This document shows, one piece after another, positions 53,444 to 64,000 of a stretch of 64,000 bases of DNA. The stretch is taken from positions 18,340,496 to 18,404,495 of the forward strand of contig NC_057789.1 of NCBI RefSeq assembly GCF_014905175.1, written 5' to 3'. The notes below the pieces were generated by a model that saw only the letters and a list, made by a program, of their open reading frames with translations, made no database searches and was not told the DNA's origin. Origin of the DNA: Aphidius gifuensis. Lineage: Eukaryota > Arthropoda > Insecta > Hymenoptera > Braconidae. A program made the translations under genes and the position numbers. How positions within the stretch are numbered: position 1 is the first letter of the stretch; every line of letters begins with the position of its first letter.

Positions 53444-55990
53444 CCCTAGCGGATGGCTCGACTCGCCAATGTAGCACTCAGTCGACAGCGATTTGACAGC
53501 CATTCGACAGCATATATAAAACGTAATTCACGAGCACCGGATACTCAAAATAAGTTGGAAAAATATGAAATAAATATAAAATTATAATGACAATAACTTG
53601 AACTGACTGAAACCTTGACTAGTACATGTATTTAATATTGAATAAGAGATTAAATTATAGACGGTAGAGAGGTTAGATTGACATGATTCGTTTTTCTACT
53701 GGAGTCAGAAAGCTGTCGAGCCTCAGACCATACATCGGTAATTGACTCGGTCATTATTACCGAAATATTTTGTCACTAAATCGACAGGCTTTCGACACCG
53801 AATTGAGAGGTGTCTAATTTATTTAACTTTCATTGTTTTGAATTGTTTAAACATTATGAAGGACTGTATTAATGATAAATTTGCATTTTTTTTATAAAAA
53901 AATTAATAGAATTAATAAAAAAACTTGTAAAAATTTGAAAAAAAAAATTTTTTTTTTGTTTATAATTTGTAAATTAATTGTTAATATCAATTGCATGTAA
54001 AAATCGTAATAAAACAGTATAATTAAGCATTTAAAGTATAAACAATCGACAAAATAATTTTTTTTCAATTTTATATCACTATATGCCAGTTGACTCTGTC
54101 TCGACACCGTTTCGATCGCGTTTCGACAGCATTTCGACTGCCTTTCGACAGGCTTCCGACACCGAATTGAGAGCTGCCTAACTTATTTATTATTCATTGT
54201 TTTAAATTGTTTAAACATTATAATAGACTTTATTAATGATAAATTAGTATTTTTCTAATTTTATAAAAAAAATACACATTTATCATTATCAAAGCCCATT
54301 ATACTGTTTAAACAATTTAAAACAATGAAAAATGAAAAAATTAGACAGCTCACAATTCGGTGTCGAAAGCCTGTCGATTTAGTGACAAAATATCTCGGTA
54401 ATAATGACCGAGTCAATTACCGATGAATGGTCTGAGGCTCGACAGCTTTCTGACCCCTAGCGAAAATGGCGACACCGATCCGACACCAATCCGACAGTCG
54501 GTTTGTGCACTGATCTCATACAAAAACGACACAAAACCGACACACGACTATAAGAATTTCTAAGTCACAAAAAAAAATAGTAAAAAGCATTTAAAAAATA
54601 AAATATTATGTCTAAATATTTCTAAATAATATTCTTATAATTTAAGACACATTAAAATTTTTTTTAAATAATTTTTTTATTGAAAAAACTTAATTCTGTT
54701 TATGTATTATAAGCGAGGTTAGCTGTCAGAATCATCTGTACACGACTGTGAGATTTTACAATTCTCACACAATTCCGACACAATTCCGACACACGACTGT
54801 GAGAATTGTAAATCCGACACAATTCCGACACAAATCCGACAGACATACGACAGTATATTTTTATTTTGTATTTAATATAAAAAAAGAGCATATTTTATTA
54901 ATAAAAATTTTTTTTCAATATTAAAGTTATAATATTTTAATAATTTTAGGCATATTAGTTTTTTTTTTTTTTTTTGAATAAATTTTGACAAAAAAAATAA
55001 TTGGAAACATATGGGAAACCAAATACATGGTTTCATTACAAATTACATTCGAGTTACAAAAATACCAAATACGTGGGAAACTGATTAAATGTATTAGTTT
55101 TGAAAAAAAAAAAAAAAATGATAATTTTTTAATAAATATTTTAAAAAATCCTATAATTATTAAAAGATTATAATTTTATTATCAAACAAAAATTTTTGCA
55201 AATCGCAAATTCTCACAGACGATTCCAATTATTTTTTTTGTCAAAATTTATTCAAAAAAAAAAAAAAAACTAATATGCCTAAAATTATTAAAATATTATA
55301 ACTTCAATATTGAACAAAAATTTTTATTAATAAAATGCTCTTTTTTTATATTAAATACAAAATAAAAATATACTGTCGTATGTCTGTCGGATTTGTGTCG
55401 GAATTGTGTCGGATTTACAATTCTCACAGTCGTGTGTCGGAATTGTGTCGGAATTGTGTGAGAATTGTAAAATCTTACAGTCGTGTACAGATGATTCTGA
55501 CAGCTAACCTCGCTTATAATACATAAACAGAATTAAGTTTTTTCAATAAAAAAATTATTTTAAAAAAATTTTAATGTGTCTTTAATTATAAGAATATTAT
55601 TTAGAAATTTTTAGACATAATATTTTATTTTTTAAATGCTTTTTACTATTTTTTTTTGTGACTTAGAAATTCTTATAGTCGTGTGTCGGTTTTGTGTCGT
55701 TTTTGTATGAGATCAGTGCACAATCCGACTATCTGCATTTTCGCTAGGGACTCCAGTAAAAATGCGAATCTTGTCAATCTAACCTCTCTACCGTGTATAA
55801 TTTAATCTCTTATTCAATATTAAATACATGTACTAGTCAAGGTTTTAGTCAGTTTAAGTTATTCTCATCATAATTTTATATTTATTCCATATTTTTCCAA
55901 CTCATTTTTAGTATCCGGTGCTCGTGAATTACGTTTTATATATGCTGTCGAATGGCTGTCAAATCGCTGTCGACTGAGTGTTACATTTGA
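53444..55990. mobile_element. Foldback element with TTCGACAGC words, carrying a nested element
   Basis: The left part begins CCCTAGCGGATGGCTCG and its arm (CAGTCGACAGCGATTTGACA, TATATAAAACGTAATTCACG, GTCGAGCCTCAGACC) is complemented at 54410-54450 and 55750-55985. Subterminal words are TTTCGACA and TCGACAGC. The extreme right end is degraded (GAGAGTCAAATCCCG instead of the expected GCTAGGG end). Non-coding. Confidence 0.75.
54455..55749. mobile_element. CCC...GGG TIR element nested in the foldback, CCGACACAATTC words
   Basis: It begins CCCTAGCGAAAATGG and ends CATTTTCGCTAGGG. AC flanks both ends. The host element's other arm (about 53690-53730) preserves the uninterrupted target, where only one AC is present. 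The two halves are long inverted repeats with CCGACACACGACTGTGAGAA and AATTCCGACACAA words. The paired frames at 54700 and 55335 are simply the two arms. Confidence 0.87.
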
Positions 55991-56033
55991 GAGTCAAATC
56001 CCGATCCTGCAGGTGAAATAAATTCTGATCAAT

Positions 56034-56640
56034 ATTTGTATATATAATATACGTATACTTCTATACTCGTATACGGCTGCTTATTGTCTGTTTGGTGGGA
56101 CGGAAACAGCCGTATACGACAGCCTTTTTTTTTGTATATATAATATTTTTCATCTCGGGTACAGTTGTATATCGCCATTTTCTGTATACAAATTTATAAA
56201 GTTGTATATAGTTGTATACAACCATATATGGAATTTATAGATCAAATTCAAGAATGGTTGTATACAAACAAAGATAGTTGTATACAAACATAGATGGTTG
56301 TATACAAGTTTATATGCCGTGACTTCCAAAAATTTATTAATATTATTAAAAAAAAAAAATCCATAATTATTTAAACAATTTAATCTTTTTGTTTATACAT
56401 TTAATGATTTATTTAACCGGAAAAATTACACCATAAATACTTGACATTACCAGGACTTGAACACGGTATCTTCTAGTTGAAACTCCAGAGCCTTATACTT
56501 ACCTAACCACGGCTGCTACAATTGAAAACTAGGAAAATTTGTTCTACTTAAATATTCATTATAATCATAGCAATCCAAGGATCAACTAACACTCAGCCGA
56601 TATATGAATTTCATTTGTTTCGGGGGTGTTCTTTTTTGGA
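56034..56640. mobile_element. Word element TTGTATACAA with tRNA-like core
   Basis: GTATACGGCTG, GTTGTATACAAACA and ATAGATGGTTGTATAC words fill 56040-56320. The core at about 56335-56570 matches 28575-28815 across both flanks of the tRNA-like module. The right-hand word array is not evident, so the copy may be truncated. Confidence 0.65.
56441..56522 (-). ncRNA. tRNA-like pol III module
   Basis: The minus strand has GCCGTGGTTAGGTAAGTATA (A-box region), CTCTGGAGTTTCAACTAGAA (anticodon-like arm) and CCGTGTTCAAGTCCTGG (B box and T arm). It is the closest relative of the copy at 28688-28766. Confidence 0.6.
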
Positions 56641-57411
56641 CGAAAAAAATTCTACACATAATATACCATACACTGTGGAATTCTCCTCTAGTGAACTCTA
56701 CACAAAAAAAATTGTATCCACCTAAACTGTACACATAAAAAATTATGCTCATTTAAACTGTATTTAAAAAAACTTTACCCAGTGTATTCCGATAATGACC
56801 GATTGCTTACATTTCATGTATTAGGTCGGTAAAGAAGGTATGTATTTAGTTAATATAATATTACATAGATGTCTATTACGTATCCATTTTCTTTATTTTT
56901 TAATAGTATAAGTTAATGATGAAAATTGATGATTTAATATCAATATAATTGTATTTTTTTTTTTTTATGAAATCTAAATAATACAAACAATATCCAGATA
57001 AATTATTTAATTTAAATTTCATTAATAATACTAAGAGTGGAAATATGATGTGAACAAAAAGAATTAATAATAGAAAAAAATACAAAATGATGAACAAAAA
57101 ATCAATATATGATTTTAATTATTTATTTTCTTTTTTTTCAATATAATTTTTTTGTTACTCATTATTTTTATTATTTATTCTATTTTTTTCAATAACGGAA
57201 GATGATAATGAGAAGATACTTGCAAAACAAATAATGCAAATTATATATTATATTTAATTTAAATTTTATTATTATAATATTGAGTGAATAAAAAATATTG
57301 AAAAAAAAATTAATAATAAACAAAATACAAAATGATAAGTAAAAAATCAATATAATTATAATTATTTTTTTTTTAATATAATTAATGATGGAAGATAATA
57401 TTGATGAAGAT
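56640..57411. other. AT-rich DNA with short word repeats, no gene
   Basis: CTACACA, CACATAAAAAATT and TTTAAACTGTA words near 56650-56780 look like a degraded word array. The remainder is T- and A-rich with only low-complexity frames. Confidence 0.5.
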
Positions 57412-58599
57412 TGTAACGAAATTTATTATTTCGCTGGTTCTCGAAATAAATAATTAACAAAAGAGCTTTAATTATTTATTTGCATGTTAACTGAATTGTT
57501 AACAATTAATAGGAGTTAATTGTTAATAATTCTAAGGTTCACCGCATGGGCACTGTGGAGGGTCAAGTCTACTACGAGTGGTGTCAGTGTGGCACATGTT
57601 TCGTATATATTCGAGGTCCCGTAGTAGACTTGATACGTTAAACCTCGACCGGTGCTAGTTTTCCCCTCCATCCGTCAAAAAGACGAACTCTCCGAAGGCT
57701 ACGGGCTGGATCGGATACCTATTCGTGTTGCGGGCTAGGAAAGCGTGCTGCGCATGTCCGGGACGATAGGTGGGAGAGCGCGCGAGTGGGGATTCAGAGG
57801 ACTCACAGTAGCTTAGAACAGAACGCTATCGTTAGACTACACAACTTGTCTGGCTCTCGAACTGATCACTTCTCTTCTCTTGACTGGCTCTCTTGGTTCA
57901 CTACTGGTTCTCTCGACATCGTTTGGATCTCTCGTAAAGGTTCTCTAGGTATCAGACGTTAAGTCCTGGTGAAACTCTGCTTGAATTTCCAATGATGGAC
58001 TAATACTAATGATCACGCTATATGGTTCTCTTATTATAGTAATAATAATTATTATATTCTCGCTACGTAATGTGTATGTGATGGTTGGACCATCATCACA
58101 CATAAATGTGTATGTGTGAGTTCACGAATGGATCGCTGTAAATAATAACAATAATAATAATATTGAGATATATTATTATTGCAATGGCAACGTATGTGTA
58201 AGACCTGGTCACGGATGGATCGCTGTATGGTTCCCTATACAAAATACATATCTCACATGTAGAATATTTGCTCCTACACTTATGATACTTGTGACGTCAG
58301 TATTTTGCTATAGTATAGTCGCAATGTAATATAGGCGTATGTAACACACTATACTTGGTTCACGATAGTTCCCTCAGGTTTGGTTACGTATTTCATAGTC
58401 CGATCAGGTGGACCGCGCCCCTCTACCATTTCTAAGACTGAGTTAGGTTCTCGTATTTTGTTCTCGTTACTCCTACGGCTGTTGGCTTCCGAGATAACCA
58501 ACATGGCTCCCCCCGGTGATTTTGAGGAGGATGGTGAGAAATCCTCGTTGTTAACCTTGGCCGATAGTTCTCGCCGCGCAGGTCAGAAAATCGGTTACA
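57412..58599 (+). mobile_element. Solo LTR, 1188 bp, inverted copy of 14282-15469
   Basis: TGTAACGAAATTTATTATTT to GAAAATCGGTTACA, flanked by AGAT at 57408-57411 and 58600-58603. The length equals that of the other copy and the sequences differ at only scattered sites, so both are fairly recent. The plus-strand frame at 58380 is LTR sequence. The strand given only marks opposite orientation to the other copy. Confidence 0.87.
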
Positions 58600-58639
58600 A
58601 GATATACCGACGAAACAAATATTGCATTCAAAAGTTTTA

Positions 58640-60082
58640 TAAGGAATACGTTTTGATCACTTCTTCAATGACATCGTCAAGTGTAGCACTTGTTTTTTGA
58701 GCTTTTTTTTTTGGAACAGCTGTTGTTTTTTTTTTTTTTGGAACTGCTGTTGTGTCTTCTACTTCTGGAAATGTTGTTGTGTCTTTTTTTTTCGTTTCAC
58801 ACCTGTAATTATATTAATGCAATTATATGTAGGGAATTAAATAAACGGGTATTGTACACCAAGTAAAGCTTTATACATACTCCCATAATCCGGTTGTAAC
58901 ACTTCGGGTGTATGAATTAATTTCTTCAATGAGTCTTCCTCATTGATATTTGTTTTGTTTTCTTTATCACAGTTTGCTTCTGATTTTTCTTCATTCTCCA
59001 TTTCTCGATATCGGGTTTTCATTATTGATTCTTGGGTTTTGACTGACATTACTTGATACAAGAAATCCTCTACTCCCATCCTGCGGAAAATCAAGTAATT
59101 TATTATAATTGAATTAAATACCAATTATCATAAATTTTTATTCAATGATTACTATTATTTTTTTTAATTTTATCAATATTTGTATATGTATATACTTACT
59201 TTTCTAACAATAAATCTCTCTGGGAATCGGAAATGAGTTGATTTTTTTCATGATTTTTTATTTTTTCTGATTCCCTTCGAATTTTAATCTTTTTATCCAT
59301 ATTTTGGGCTTCCACTGTTATAATATTGTGGAGATTATCTAGAAATTTTTCAAAAACGTTTAATTAAAGTTCAGATATTATTCAAAATTTTTTTAACTCA
59401 CTGAGAAAATTCATAAGTATTGGATTTTTTCCTCCAATCCTTCTTAATAACGAACGGTTGAAAGTCTCCGAGTTATTGTTTGTTCGCGTTGAATTCCCAA
59501 AACAAGACAATAGATGGGCTTTACCAGCCCATTGATGTATCACATAGTCCCGAAAGCTACCTAAAGCTGGCCATGATACTATATATTTGTCAATGAGATT
59601 AGAGAGAATTTTTAGACCAATTTCAATTTTTTCAGGTGGCAAAAGAGGAATATTTCTACACAGATAAAGGATCTCTCTTGGAGCTCGTTTAGGAACAATT
59701 TCAAGCTCGATCTGTTCTTTTGTTAGCTTTTCAATTAATTCACAGTCGTCCCAATGATTAGTTATTGCCTGTGAAATGAATTTGAAAACTGTTAAATAAG
59801 GCATGTCCGTATTATTTATAAGAAAGTCTTATACGAACCTGGGAAAAATGAAACCAACAGCCAATGATTCTGACATAAGGAAATACATAATGAAAGGCAA
59901 GAATTGCGGCCTGTTCAAAATCTGTGTGTATGGTTTCTAAATTACTCTCCAATCTCATGAAATATAAAATAACTAAAATATACAATTTACCTCTGTATTT
60001 TCAGCTCCATGCTCTCGCATTAATATATTCCACGTTTGCATTGACTGTCGATGAGTCGGTACAATCTACACGGAAATAATAG

Positions 60083-60115
<33 letters not shown>

Positions 60116-60565
60116 CTTAAAATTTCCATCAAAAAAAAGCTCTTTTGCATTATTCAACCGAATTAATGCCGATTTATGGGCAAAAAATAAAATTGTTCCT
60201 TCCTGTTGATTTTCAGGGTGCATACATATTCTGAAATACTCATTAAATTTAGGATGTTGTTTTATAGTTTCAGCTTGTTGCTCTAAACTTTCTTTGGCAC
60301 TGATATGATAATTTTTTTTGGCAGCATAAATTATATTTTGAACTTGTTTTGGCTTCATCAATAATGCAGCTTTTTCGTGACTGTGAAAATAAAATTATAT
60401 AAGAACATTTTTACTACCTTTTCTTTGTTGATATACTAACCTTGGGGCAACGCGGTCATAAATCGTTTCAGGAGTCTCGGGGTATTTTGCAGCTTCTTTC
60501 AGTGCTTTTTTCATTTTTTCAAGCTCAATTTCATGAGAATATGAACCATGTCTGTGCGTGCCCTT
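58640..60565 (-). CDS. MULE-type transposase gene (FLYWCH/MULE family), 5' truncated
   Basis: Minus-strand exons inferred from splice sites: 60441-60565 (open at its 5' end), 60116-60380, 59991-60065, about 59839-59955, 59402-59769, 59200-59338, about 58850-59079, and possibly a Lys-rich last exon at 58640-58802. Mutator-like transposases use a DDE triad. Candidates are D in LFFDGNFK, D in IHTDFEQAA and E in NNNSETFN. GCWFHFSQ is the usual C...H signature after the second D. The first visible exon resembles the end of a FLYWCH-type zinc region (RHGS...ETPETIYDRVAP). The intron after ENTE is only a few tens of bases with no in-phase acceptor, so one junction may be broken. The missing 5' end lies beyond the repeat at 60566. 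It could be an element remnant or a domesticated gene. Confidence 0.68.
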
Positions 60566-60690
60566 CGACTAGGGTTACCATGCGTCTTGATTTAGCAGGA
60601 CATGTCCTGATTATGAATGGCTTATCCTGATACGGTCCTGATTTGTTAAATGTCCTGATTTTTGAGACTCGTTTACAATTAAAAATTTTT
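60566..60690. repeat. GTCCTGAT word repeat with CTAGGGTTACCAT start
   Basis: CTAGGGTTACCATGCGTCTT is followed by GGACATGTCCTGATT, TATCCTGAT, GGTCCTGATTTG and TGTCCTGATTTTTGAG. It looks like the end of a small DNA element and it truncates the MULE gene. Confidence 0.6.
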
Positions 60691-61049
60691 TTTTTATTAT
60701 AATGTTTTTTTAATAAAAATAGTATAGAATTTATCATTTACGCTATCTATGATGGACTCTTGAATACTTCTAATTTTTGAAATTGAATTAGCGTGCATTA
60801 CATGTACCTCGTCATATAGAGTATAGGGGGCCCGATGCAAAATTTCTATAGCCTAGGCAACCCTTTCTTTTATTTTTGTAAAATTAAGGTACAACCGGCC
60901 AAAATGAAAAATAGTCTGAGGCTCATGAAATTAATAATTTAGATAAATGAAATAATAATGCATCTTTTTGTCAATTCAGTTTTTATGTTATAATACTTTT
61001 TTTTTTTTAATAATTATTCAAAGTTGACATAATTTAGAGAGGTTAAACA
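60691..61049. other. Unassigned AT-rich DNA
   Basis: No gene or repeat recognised between the MULE gene and the next TIR element. Confidence 0.45.
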
Positions 61050-61051
61050 TG

Positions 61052-63678
61052 CCCTGGTGGAAATATTACTCCGGCATTATTCCGGCATTACTCCGGCATT
61101 TCTCCGTTTTTGGCCCATTTCCGGAGAAATTATTCCGGCATGAAGTTGATGGCGGAAAAATTACTCCGGCATGAAATTGATGGCGGAGAAATTATTCCGG
61201 CATGAGGTTGATGGCGGAGAAATTATTCCGGCATGAAGTTGATGGCGGAAAAATTACTCCGTCATGAAATTTATGGCGGAGAAATTATTCCGGCATGAGG
61301 TTGATGGCGGAGAAATTATTCCGGCATGAAGTTGATGGCGGAAAAATTACTCCGGCATGAAATTGATGGCGGAGAAATTATTCCGGCATGAGGTTGATGG
61401 CGGAGAAATTATTCCGGCATGAAGTTGATGGCGGAAAAATTACTCCGGCATGAAATTTATGGCGGAGAAGTTATTCCGGCATGAAGTTGATGGCGGAAAA
61501 ATTACTCCGGCATGCAATTGATGGCGGAGAAATTATTCCGGCATGAGATTCATGCCGTAGAAATTGTTCCGGCATGGGATTAATGCCAGCAAAATTATTC
61601 CGGCATGGGATTGATGGTGGAGGAATTATTTCGGCATGGGATTGATGGCGGAGGAATTATCCCGGCATAGGATTCGTGCCGGAGAAATTATTCTGGCATG
61701 GGATCAGTGAAGGAGAAATTATTTCGGCATTAGATCAGTGAAGGAGAAAAAACTCCGGCATAAAACTAGTGGCGGATTCATTTTTCCGACATTAACTTCA
61801 TGCCGACAAAATTATTCCGGCATGAGATTGACGGCGGAAAAATTACTCCGCCATGAGATTGATGGCGGAGTAAATACTCCGGCATGAAAGTAATGTCGGA
61901 AAAATTAGTCCGCCACTAGTTTTATGCCGAAGCATTTTCTTCAGCATTCATCTTATGCCAGAATAATGACTCCGGCATAACATTAATGCCGGAGTAATTA
62001 ATTCGGCATGAGATTACTAAAAAACATTGTAGAAATGTTATATGTTCATCAATTTTATCAAATATATTTATTTAAACTAACCATCACATTTACTGACTCA
62101 GAAAAACTAAAATTATATTTTCGGAATGTGGTACGTTTATAATTAACTGCTTTTCCAAGATCTATAAATTTATCATCAATCATATAATGTACACGCCATG
62201 ATAAATCAGCAGCACATTGACGTAATTTTGGCATAACACGTTGTTCAACATCTTCTCGTTGTAATAATGTTGCAATATCCTAACACATGCATCAACAGCT
62301 AATAAACGAACAGAATCTTGTTCATCTCGTGCAAGTATAACAAACATTAGAATTGAATCAGATTTTAAATACTCAATTTCAACAACTTTCGCAAATTCTC
62401 CCAATTTCGATGATGCTGAACGTCGCCCCATTAGTGTATCATCTTAAGATGTCAATTGACATAAATTACAAAAATGATTTCTTAATTCAGCTATTGTTGC
62501 TGTACTTACACGTGGATAAGATACACTTATTAAACCACATGTCGATGTTCTTGACGTAAACCAATCACCAGATCCCAAACGTTGTACCAATGGAACAAAA
62601 TGTATCAACTCACAACGAGTATGTTCAGCACAAAGTGCCAAGGCAATCGTTGAAAGTTTTTTGATTGAATTTAATCGCAGCTATAAAATAAAAATATATT
62701 CATTAATTGTAATAAAATAAAATGTTCATCATATTTACATTTTAAACAAATTTTAAGTCAACTGATATGATGAAATTAATATAAAAAAAGACCGCTCCAG
62801 TTATAACCTCATTGTTACAAACACTTGCTGACTAAGATCGAGTTATTTTTTTTTTTCAAACATAAAAAACTTTGGTAATATTTGAAAAATAATAATTATT
62901 GTACTTACTTGTAAATTTTCATTTTATAAGTCATCGATCAGAACTGCAATTGGATAAAGACTGTCGTCCGTTGGTGAGTCGGCTGCTGCCATTTTGCTGA
63001 ACCACAAATTTATCCAAGCAGAATTCATTTATTCTGAGTGTTTTAATATTAGCCCTTGGCACAATATGGCTTTTTTTATTATTTTATTTGTTTATTGATA
63101 TGATTTTCCATTGCCTTATATACTAGGGCACAACACTACAACTTTTTTCTTTTAACAAGATAATGAATAAAAACAATCTACGTTGCTTCCACTGCTATGC
63201 TACATGTATATGAGTGCGGGGTTGGATGTGGTTCTCCATGAACTAAAAGAACACAAAAGAATAGATTGTCATATTATAAAAATGTTCAACCGATGAAAAA
63301 TACTTCTAGTTTGTCTGCTCAAAAATAGTATTTATTAATAACAATTGTAATATTTTCTCCGCCATCAATCCCATGCCGGAAAAATTTATCCGCCATCAAT
63401 CTCATGCCGGAGTAAATTCCCCACCATCGATACCATGCCGGAGTAATTTTCCCACCACCAATCTCATGCCGGAGTAATTTCTCCGCCATCAACCTCATGC
63501 CGGAATAATTTCTCCGCCATCAATTTCATGCCGGAGTAATTTCTCCGCCACCAACCTCATGCCGGAGTAGTTTCTCCGGAAATGGGCCAAAAACGGAGTA
63601 ATGCCGGAGAAAGCCGGAGTAATGCCGGAGAAAGCCGGAAAAAGCCGGAGTAACGGCGGAGAAATATTTCTACCAGGG
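61052..63678. mobile_element. CCC...GGG TIR element, CCGGCATGA words, with captured host DNA, 2.63 kb
   Basis: The left end is CCCTGGTGGAAATATTAC and the right end GAGAAATATTTCTACCAGGG. TG flanks both (61050-61051 and 63679-63680), which argues that these distant ends belong to one element. Word arrays GGCATGAGGTTGATGGCGGA and variants occupy 61070-62010 and, inverted, 63355-63670. The unique interior 62020-63350 contains a fragment of a PP2A scaffold subunit gene with an intron. No transposase is encoded. Confidence 0.82.
62130..62992 (-). pseudogene. Pp2A-29B-like: PP2A 65-kDa scaffold subunit A, captured partial copy
   Basis: Minus-strand exon 1 (62909-62992) reads MAAADSPTDDSLYPIAVLID then a premature TAA and NENLQ. 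An intron follows (62681-62908, GTAAGT...TTTATAG). Exon 2 from 62680 reads LRLNSIKKLSTIALALCAEH and CELI. It then jumps to HFVPLVQRLGSGDWFTSRTS, a deletion of some tens of codons. It continues to SASSKLGEFAKVVEI and DEQDSVRLLAVDACV, with a TAA near 62449 and a frameshift near 62290. These are the first HEAT repeats of the PP2A scaffold, which holds catalytic and regulatory subunits together. The family protein is about 590 residues; fewer than 200 remain. Keeping an intron and upstream flank shows DNA-level capture, not retroposition. Confidence 0.85.
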
Positions 63679-63680
63679 TG

Positions 63681-64000
63681 GGCTCTTATGGGAGGCGGTG
63701 TTGGAGAATATCTACGAACTTAACAAAACAATACTTGTTTTGGTCTGACCTATCCCAAAAACTAATAGATAATAAAAGAAAAAATAAGGAATTTTTTGAT
63801 ATCAGGATGAAATCGGCTTATAAGACTAAATCTCACGTAATTAATAAAAATATAAGCTAAAAACACGATTTTTAGCAATTTTATGAAAACAAGTATTGAG
63901 GCTCTGGCAACAGCGCATTGAAGCGGGAAAATTTAAACAGCAAATTTAGCAAAATTTAGCATCCATGTTTAGCTTTTACACAGCATACACACACATACAT
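63681..64000. other. Unassigned sequence to the window end
   Basis: A short frame running into the right flank of the TIR element has no similarity to known proteins. No repeat partner noticed. Confidence 0.45.

Noticed and set aside
54700..55526. Duplicate 63-residue proteins on opposite strands
   Set aside because: They are the two arms of one foldback element read in mirror orientation.
61070..62010. CRISPR or VNTR interpretation of the CCGGCATGA array
   Set aside because: Words are irregularly spaced, occur in both orientations and recur inverted at the other end of the same TIR element.

Overview
The window is animal, almost certainly insect, nuclear DNA: strongly AT-rich, with short GT-AG introns, one conserved metazoan gene and a very dense load of transposable elements. 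The hosts I would favour are Hymenoptera (small, AT-rich, parasitoid-type genomes), but that is inference; no marker in the window fixes the order. The only clearly intact conserved host gene is a four-exon UBE2O orthologue on the minus strand (32867-36965).

Layout. 0-2.6 kb: fragments of repeat families. 2.8-5.0 kb: a clean six-exon gene of unknown function, 541 codons, every intron in phase 1. 5.45-7.2 kb: a broken Polinton/Maverick-type DNA polymerase B (N-terminal zinc region and Exo I only). 7.2-10.9 kb: a satellite of about 212-bp hairpin units. 11-32 kb: layered repeats, including a solo LTR (14.3-15.5), 169-bp, 155-bp and about 890-bp tandem arrays, a 1.9-kb foldback element, a decayed CACTA/EnSpm TNP2-like transposase fragment (27.1-27.7) and nested TIR elements (28.2-29.6). 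32.9-37.0 kb: UBE2O. 37.4-51 kb: MITE-rich DNA with at least five MITE families, a hAT-type element and a ubiquitin-protease pseudogene split by a MITE. 51.2-56.5 kb: two large foldback elements and a word-repeat element. 57.4-58.6 kb: a second, inverted copy of the solo LTR. 58.6-60.6 kb: a multi-exon MULE/FLYWCH-type transposase gene lacking its 5' end. 61.05-63.68 kb: a 2.6-kb TIR element carrying a captured piece of the PP2A scaffold subunit gene.

The most interesting pattern is a group of TIR elements that share CCC...GGG ends and a 2-bp target duplication, but whose subterminal DNA is built from a different short self-complementary word in each family (CCGGCATGA, AGATCTGATC, GTTGGAGAAA, CAATAGCTAGT, CCGACACAATTC and others). 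Three such arrays surround the same roughly 200-bp core containing a tRNA-like pol III module, and one element has captured host gene DNA. I read these as candidate non-autonomous CACTA/EnSpm-like elements whose words are transposase-binding subterminal repeats. The ends, words and target duplications are seen directly; the superfamily assignment is inference.
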